The notes beneath the pieces were generated by a model. It was not told the DNA's origin. It worked only from the letters and a program-made list of their open reading frames with translations, and did no database searches. Below, one piece after another: positions 60,005-64,000 of a stretch of 64,000 nucleotides of DNA. Each line of letters begins with the position of its first letter. Positions within the stretch are counted from its first letter, which is position 1. The translations under genes and the position numbers were made by a program. This DNA comes from Carya illinoinensis (lineage: Eukaryota > Streptophyta > Magnoliopsida > Fagales > Juglandaceae). The stretch lies in contig NC_056755.1 of the NCBI RefSeq assembly GCF_018687715.1, forward strand, positions 28,125,001-28,189,000. The letters run 5' to 3'.

Positions 60005-60540
60005 AATTCTTTTATTGTTAAGACAAATTTTATCAATACGAAAATAAGGCATAACCTAGGTACACAAAATGTATATAAGAGAATAAGAATTAAAGAGCTG
60101 AACATAAACAAACAGAAGATGCACCTTATCAGGAGCTAGAAATAGATATAAGGAAGTCATGAAAACTGAGTCCATTGAAGTCTATAGTTATAAGCCAAAG
60201 AACTAATGCATTGATGAAGAACTTTTAAGATCATCCAGAGAGCATTCCCAATCTTCAAATCTCTAAATCGTTCCTTTCCATCCAAATGCACCCTACTAGG
60301 CAAACGGGAGCCATCTTTCACACAGAATTTCGCTTCCTAGAGGAAATTTGAAGTATTGTGTCTACCTCTTCATTACTTACTACTGATGAGTACAGCAAAT
60401 TGAAAGCTTTTGTGATGGCCCCAATTTCCCATTCATGGGTATGAAGCTAACATTCCACCATCGTGAACCATTAAAAATTTCCCTTAACTCAATCATTGAA
60501 GCCTCCTGCTCATTCGCAATCCTATAGACTGATGGGAAGG
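60005..60540 (-). mobile_element. LINE 3' end fragment (minus)
   Basis: AGACAAATTTTATCAATACG and AAGGCATAACCTAGGTACAC (60020-60070) are the reverse of the L1 tail. Decayed sequence resembling the zf-RVT region follows (CATTCCCAATCTTCAAATC, CCATCCAAATGCACC). The 5' limit is unclear. Confidence 0.5.
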
Positions 60541-61154
60541 CATCCTTGGCTTGTTTAGGAGGGAATGGAATGGAAAAAATAGATTTATTTATAATATTCT
60601 ATCATTTCCTTATTTGGGAGTTTATTAGAAGGGAATGGAAATCGTTTGGAACTTTAGTTAAGAGGACATAGACTTGGTAGAAGGATCTAAATACAAACTG
60701 AATTATCAGTAATTTATCTATCCAAAAAGGAGAAAAGCAAGAAACTTTTAGCAAAGTATATAGTTTATGCTGTCAAAGGATGTGTATGTACACCCTAGAA
60801 GACATGACAAATTTATTTTAAAAGGAAAAGGGAGCCAAATCATCTTGTCCAAGCTAACAATAAATAGCCCAGTTTGGTTACGGGTTTTATCAAAAAAAAA
60901 AATCACCTTCAATCCAAACATCTTCCAATCTCAAAGAATTTCTCTACTTCAACTTTTCATCTAATCATTTGCCTAGATTTCAGTGAATAGTCAAAAACAC
61001 AAAAACCAAAGAGGGTTTTACAAAAACCAAAAATAACTGCCCTAAATAAAATTATATTCAAAGAACTTTTCAACTCTACCACCCACTTTTCCAAACCCCA
61101 ATTTAAATCATATCTCATAAAAATCTTGTATTTAGTTTTTTTCTATCCATGTAA
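60541..61154. other. Sequence without recognisable features
   Basis: AT-rich; 60560-60700 contains GGGAATGGAATGGAA-type words. No gene or repeat boundary identified. Confidence 0.35.
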
Positions 61155-61363
61155 TGCCCCATGGAAGACCCAAACCACATGGCCTATATTCTAAAAGGAC
61201 TAGTCAATAATACAATTGGAGCCCCATTAGAACCTTATAAAGAGCAAGAACTTCTCCTTCACAAGCAATGTGAGATTTCATACACCACTTACCATTATCC
61301 TTATCATATGGGGTATCACAATCTAACCCCCTTAAATTCCCGACATCCTTGTCAGGCCAATAC
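61155..61363 (+). mobile_element. LTR or repeat fragment interrupted by the Copia element
   Basis: TGCCCCATGGAAGACCC through GGGGTATCACAATCTAACCC to CCCGACATCCTTGTCAGGCC resembles a dispersed plant repeat with GTATCACAATCTACCCCC-type ends, from memory. The Copia LTR begins at 61364. Confidence 0.35.
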
Positions 61364-61572
61364 TGTTACAAGAGAATTACGGAGAGGATTTTATGGGATT
61401 AGTTTTGTAACATTAGGCTGAAAGACGCGGTTGTAAATTAGGTAGAATTAGGTACCGACTGCTGTAAATAGTTGACATACATACCTTCCTATGTGAGCAT
61501 CCTATGTAAATATTTGTCTATATAAATGAAAAAAAAAATCCGAGAGAAAGAAGAGGGAGACCAAAGTTAACA
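61364..61572 (+). repeat. 5' LTR of the right-edge Copia element
   Basis: TGTTACAAG to CAAAGTTAACA. Homologous to the 164-bp LTRs of the element at 48719 with short insertions (for example TAACATTAGGCTGAAAGACG near 61409). Confidence 0.9.
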
Positions 61573-61584
61573 TGGTATCAGAGC
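61573..61584 (+). other. Primer binding site, initiator-Met type
   Basis: TGGTATCAGAGC directly follows the LTR end, the standard plant Copia primer site. Confidence 0.95.
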
Positions 61585-62406
61585 CCTTACTCTGATTCAT
61601 CGTTGTGGTCTAAATCATTTTTTGAGTCACGACAGGAGGAATTATTTTTCTGTGTTTCTGCAAGATTTCTTCTTGCTTTCGGTAGTTTTGTTGGAGTCAT
61701 AGCTGTCTGGGTTGTCTCAGCCTGTGGGCTCAATCATTTGGTGGTTGTCGACCATTTCTAGCGTGGCTGACGACGGTGCTGGTCACCATTTTCCTCTCTG
61801 ACTGCTACCGGGCAGTGTAGTTTTTGGTGCTTGTCGGTAGATTGGTCCTTGTCGGCACCTTCTGGATTGTTTCTGGTGGCCGTAGGCGTATGGTGTCTCC
61901 GTTAGTGCTGATAGGCAGTTTCTGTGGAGGAATGTGTGGGTGTTAAGTGGTTGTCGGCATTTTTTTAGGAGTGTGGTCCTGTTCTAGGTAGTCAGCATTT
62001 TCCGTGGTAGCTGAGTGGTGTTCGACGACATCTGTGGCAGTGGAGTGGCTGGGCTGCTTCTGGTGATTGACGAACTGTTTCTCTCTGCTGTGTCGTTTTT
62101 CACACAGGTCTGATTTGCCGATTCCTTTGTGCTGGGTAGCTGTTTCAATTGCTGGACAGGTGCTTTTTTTTTTTTTGGTCTTGGCAGTACGTGGGTTCTC
62201 AGCAGAGGCATTTCTGGTTTGCCTCTCTGTTTTGTGCTTATTATTACCTTACCTTTGGGCTTACTTTGGGCTTACCTTGGGCAGTACATGGGCTGCCAAT
62301 TATTTGGGCTATTTTTTGGATCATTTTGATTTGAGCTGCAAATTATTTCCGTCCTCTTATTTTATTTGCATTACGTGCTTGAGCTTATTTTAGTGGACTG
62401 TTCATC

Positions 62407-63230
62407 ATGTCTATTGAAAATACTATTATTCGATTTACTGGAAAGAATTTTCCTACATGAGAATTTCAAATTAAAATGTTCTTGAAATGAAAAGAATTAT
62501 CAAATCATATTGATAGTTCTGTTCAAGTTCCCAGTGATTAGCATTTGCTCAATGGAAGGTCAATGATGCTAAGGTAATCTCTTGGCTATTGGGGACGACT
62601 GAGTCTCATATTGCAACCAATTTTCGTTGTTTTACTACGGCTCAAGCAATGTGGGATTATCTTCACCGTATTTGCCACCAGGATCATAGTGCTCGAAAAT
62701 TCCAATTAGAATTGAAAATTAGTAATTATAATCAAGGAAACTTACCTATCGCCCAATTTTATTCTGATTTCATTAACCTTTGGAGCGAGTACTTTGCCAT
62801 TGCTTATGCTAAGGTTCCCACTGTGGCCCTCGCAGCTTTTCAAACAGTTCATGCTGATAATCAACACGATCAATTTTTAATGAAGCTTCGATCCGAATTT
62901 GAGCACGTCCGCGCTGGTTTATTGAACCGTGATCCGGTTCCTTCTTTGAATCTTTGTTTGGGAGAATTGTTGAGTGAAGAACATCGGTTATCCACTCAGA
63001 TGGGTATGACTTCTGATAAGGTCTTTTCTGAGACTGTGAATATAGCCTATGCAGCACAAGGGCGAGGGAGGAACAAATTGCAATGTTTTAGTTGCAAGGA
63101 ATTTGGTCATATTGCTCGCAACTGTTTTAAGAAAGTTTGTAAGTACTGCAAGAAAGAGAGTCATATCATTAAAGACTGTCAAATACGGCCTCAGAATCGC
63201 CAATTCCAAGCTTTTCAGGCTGCTGTTTAG
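62407..63230 (+). pseudogene. Copia gag with N-terminal stops and a frameshift
   Basis: The homologue at 52962 fixes the start at ATG 62407 (MSIENTIIRFTGKNFPT). In-frame TGA codons follow at 62458 and 62488 and the frame changes around 62540-62580. From 62589 the frame is open: TESHIATNFRCFTTAQAMWD (UBN2 gag), LELKISNYNQGNLPIAQFYS and two CCHC zinc knuckles, CFSCKEFGHIARNC (about 63088) and CKYCKKESHIIKDC (about 63139). Gag binds and packages element RNA. Dead as a whole. Confidence 0.88.
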
Positions 63231-63248
63231 TCCTCTACTTCTTCTTCT

Positions 63249-63725
63249 ATGCCGCCTACTGTAAGCTCTGCTTCATCTGTTCTCACACCAACAATGGTCC
63301 AACAGATGATTGTGTCTGCTTTTACAGTCGTAGGCCTGCAAGGTACAGGTACTAACTCAACTTCTTGGATTGTTGATTCAGGCGCTTCTAATCATATGAC
63401 TGGTAATATGACGAGTCTCCATGGTGTTCGTAAGTATAGAGGCCTGCAAAATATTCAGATTGCTGATGGCAATACTCTTCCTATTATTGCTCTTGGTAAT
63501 TTGGGCTCTTCATTTCGTGATGTTTTTGTCTCTCCTGGATTGTCTACCAATTTAATTTCTGTTGGACAATTGGTCGATAATAATTGTGATGTTCACTTCT
63601 CTCGTAGTGGTTGTGTTGTGCAGGATCAGGTGTCGGGGACGGTGATCTCAAAGGTTCCTGCCCTTACAGTTTTCTACTCCTACTGTTGTTTCTCTTGCTT
63701 GTACGGCTACTGTCAATACTCATGA
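63249..63725 (+). pseudogene. Copia protease region, frame open
   Basis: TSWIVDSGASNHMTGNMTSL (from about 63361) holds the DSG active site. FRDVFVSPGLSTNLISVGQL follows. The frame runs on into KVPALTVFYSYCC, where a frameshift moves the pol frame. The stop ending gag at 63228-63230 separates it from gag; both may have been one frame originally. Confidence 0.85.
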
Positions 63726-64000
63726 AATCTGGCATAAGAAATTAGGTCATCCTAATTTTGGTGTATTGGAGACATGGTTTTTTGAGCAATAAAGACTCAT
63801 TTTCTTCTTCTCCTGTATCTTTTGATTGTGTCACTTGTTGTCTTGGTAAAAGTAAAACTTTATCTTTTCCTACGCATGATAGTCGTGCTTCTCACTGTTT
63901 TGAGATTGTGCATACTAACGTTTCGAGTGTGAGTCCTATTATTTCTCATGGTCAGTATCGTTATTTTGTGACGTTTATTGATGATTATAGTCGATTAACC
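63718..64000 (+). pseudogene. Copia integrase, N-terminal part (cut by the window edge)
   Basis: GAG-pre-integrase pieces: THEIWHKKLGHPNFGVLE (about 63719-63770), DCVTCCLGKSKTLSF (about 63824-63870) and, in frame toward the edge, SHGQYRYFVTFIDDYSRLT (about 63944-64000), the start of the catalytic core with DD..S. Frameshifts near 63775 and 63930. Confidence 0.82.

Larger units (their letters stand above)
61364..64000 (+). mobile_element. Second Copia element of the same family (plus), running off the right edge
   Basis: It starts TGTTACAAGAGAATTACGG at 61364, preceded by ATACT as the candidate duplication. The 209-bp LTR shares most of its sequence with 48719-48882. Primer site, leader, gag, protease and the start of integrase follow in order. 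The leader (61585-62406) is long and non-coding. Confidence 0.9.

Noticed and set aside
62067..62393. Leu/Phe-rich ORF with possible membrane segments
   Set aside because: Lies in the untranslated leader between primer site and gag of a Copia element; hydrophobicity comes from T-rich sequence.

Overview
This is a gene-poor, repeat-dense piece of a eudicot plant nuclear genome. Most of the 64 kb is nested LTR retrotransposons, LINE pieces and small non-autonomous elements. I can support only one host gene: the C-terminal part of an NSUN6/NOP2C-type RNA (cytosine-5)-methyltransferase on the minus strand, eight exons between 38549 and 47998. The plant assignment rests on Athila-type Ty3 elements with a tRNA-Asp primer site, Copia elements with an initiator-Met primer site, plant L1 LINEs with zf-RVT domains, AT-rich introns and a plant-type methyltransferase. 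The GCTCGAGC-rich LTR at the left edge and the GAGATGAGAT-type MITEs remind me of Fagales (walnut/pecan relatives); that is recollection, not proof.

Region 1 to 9.28 kb: a minus-strand LTR (1-530) cuts a decayed Copia pol (531-2194) that runs into the start of its 3' LTR. Next come a decayed Athila-like LTR end, primer site and gag-protease (to about 6640), then pieces of a long LTR family that I call A.

Region 9.28 to 36.9 kb is a stack of nested insertions. An A LTR (minus; start at 33574) was entered by a B-family LTR (minus, 9284-26817). That B LTR was entered by a second B LTR (minus, 20152-26744) and by a deletion-derived Athila element (11709-19122, TSD TCATA). The second B LTR received a solo LTR (24209-26264, TSD TCTTT). 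Another solo LTR (27934-31414, TSD ACAAA) sits in the A LTR. A further B-like LTR lies at 34397 to about 36890.

Region 36.9 to 48 kb holds the methyltransferase gene. Exon phases agree across all eight exons and motifs I, IV and VI are intact. Its introns carry a hAT-like element, a MITE, two SINEs, LINE tails and several insertions of about 22-26 bp that look like almost nothing but a LINE tail flanked by 11-14 bp duplications. The 5' exons (N-terminus, PUA domain) were not found in the window.

Region 48 to 64 kb: a 5'-truncated LINE (48135-54298, TSD AGAACATCTT) was split by a Copia element (48719-53853, TSD CCCAC) that itself carries an inverted copy of its own 3' end. Then follow an internally deleted plus-strand LINE, a larger minus-strand LINE, another LINE 3' end, and a second member of the same Copia family (61364 to beyond the window end). 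Nearly all transposon ORFs have stops or frameshifts; the host exons do not. I see no CRISPR, rRNA, tRNA gene or operon.
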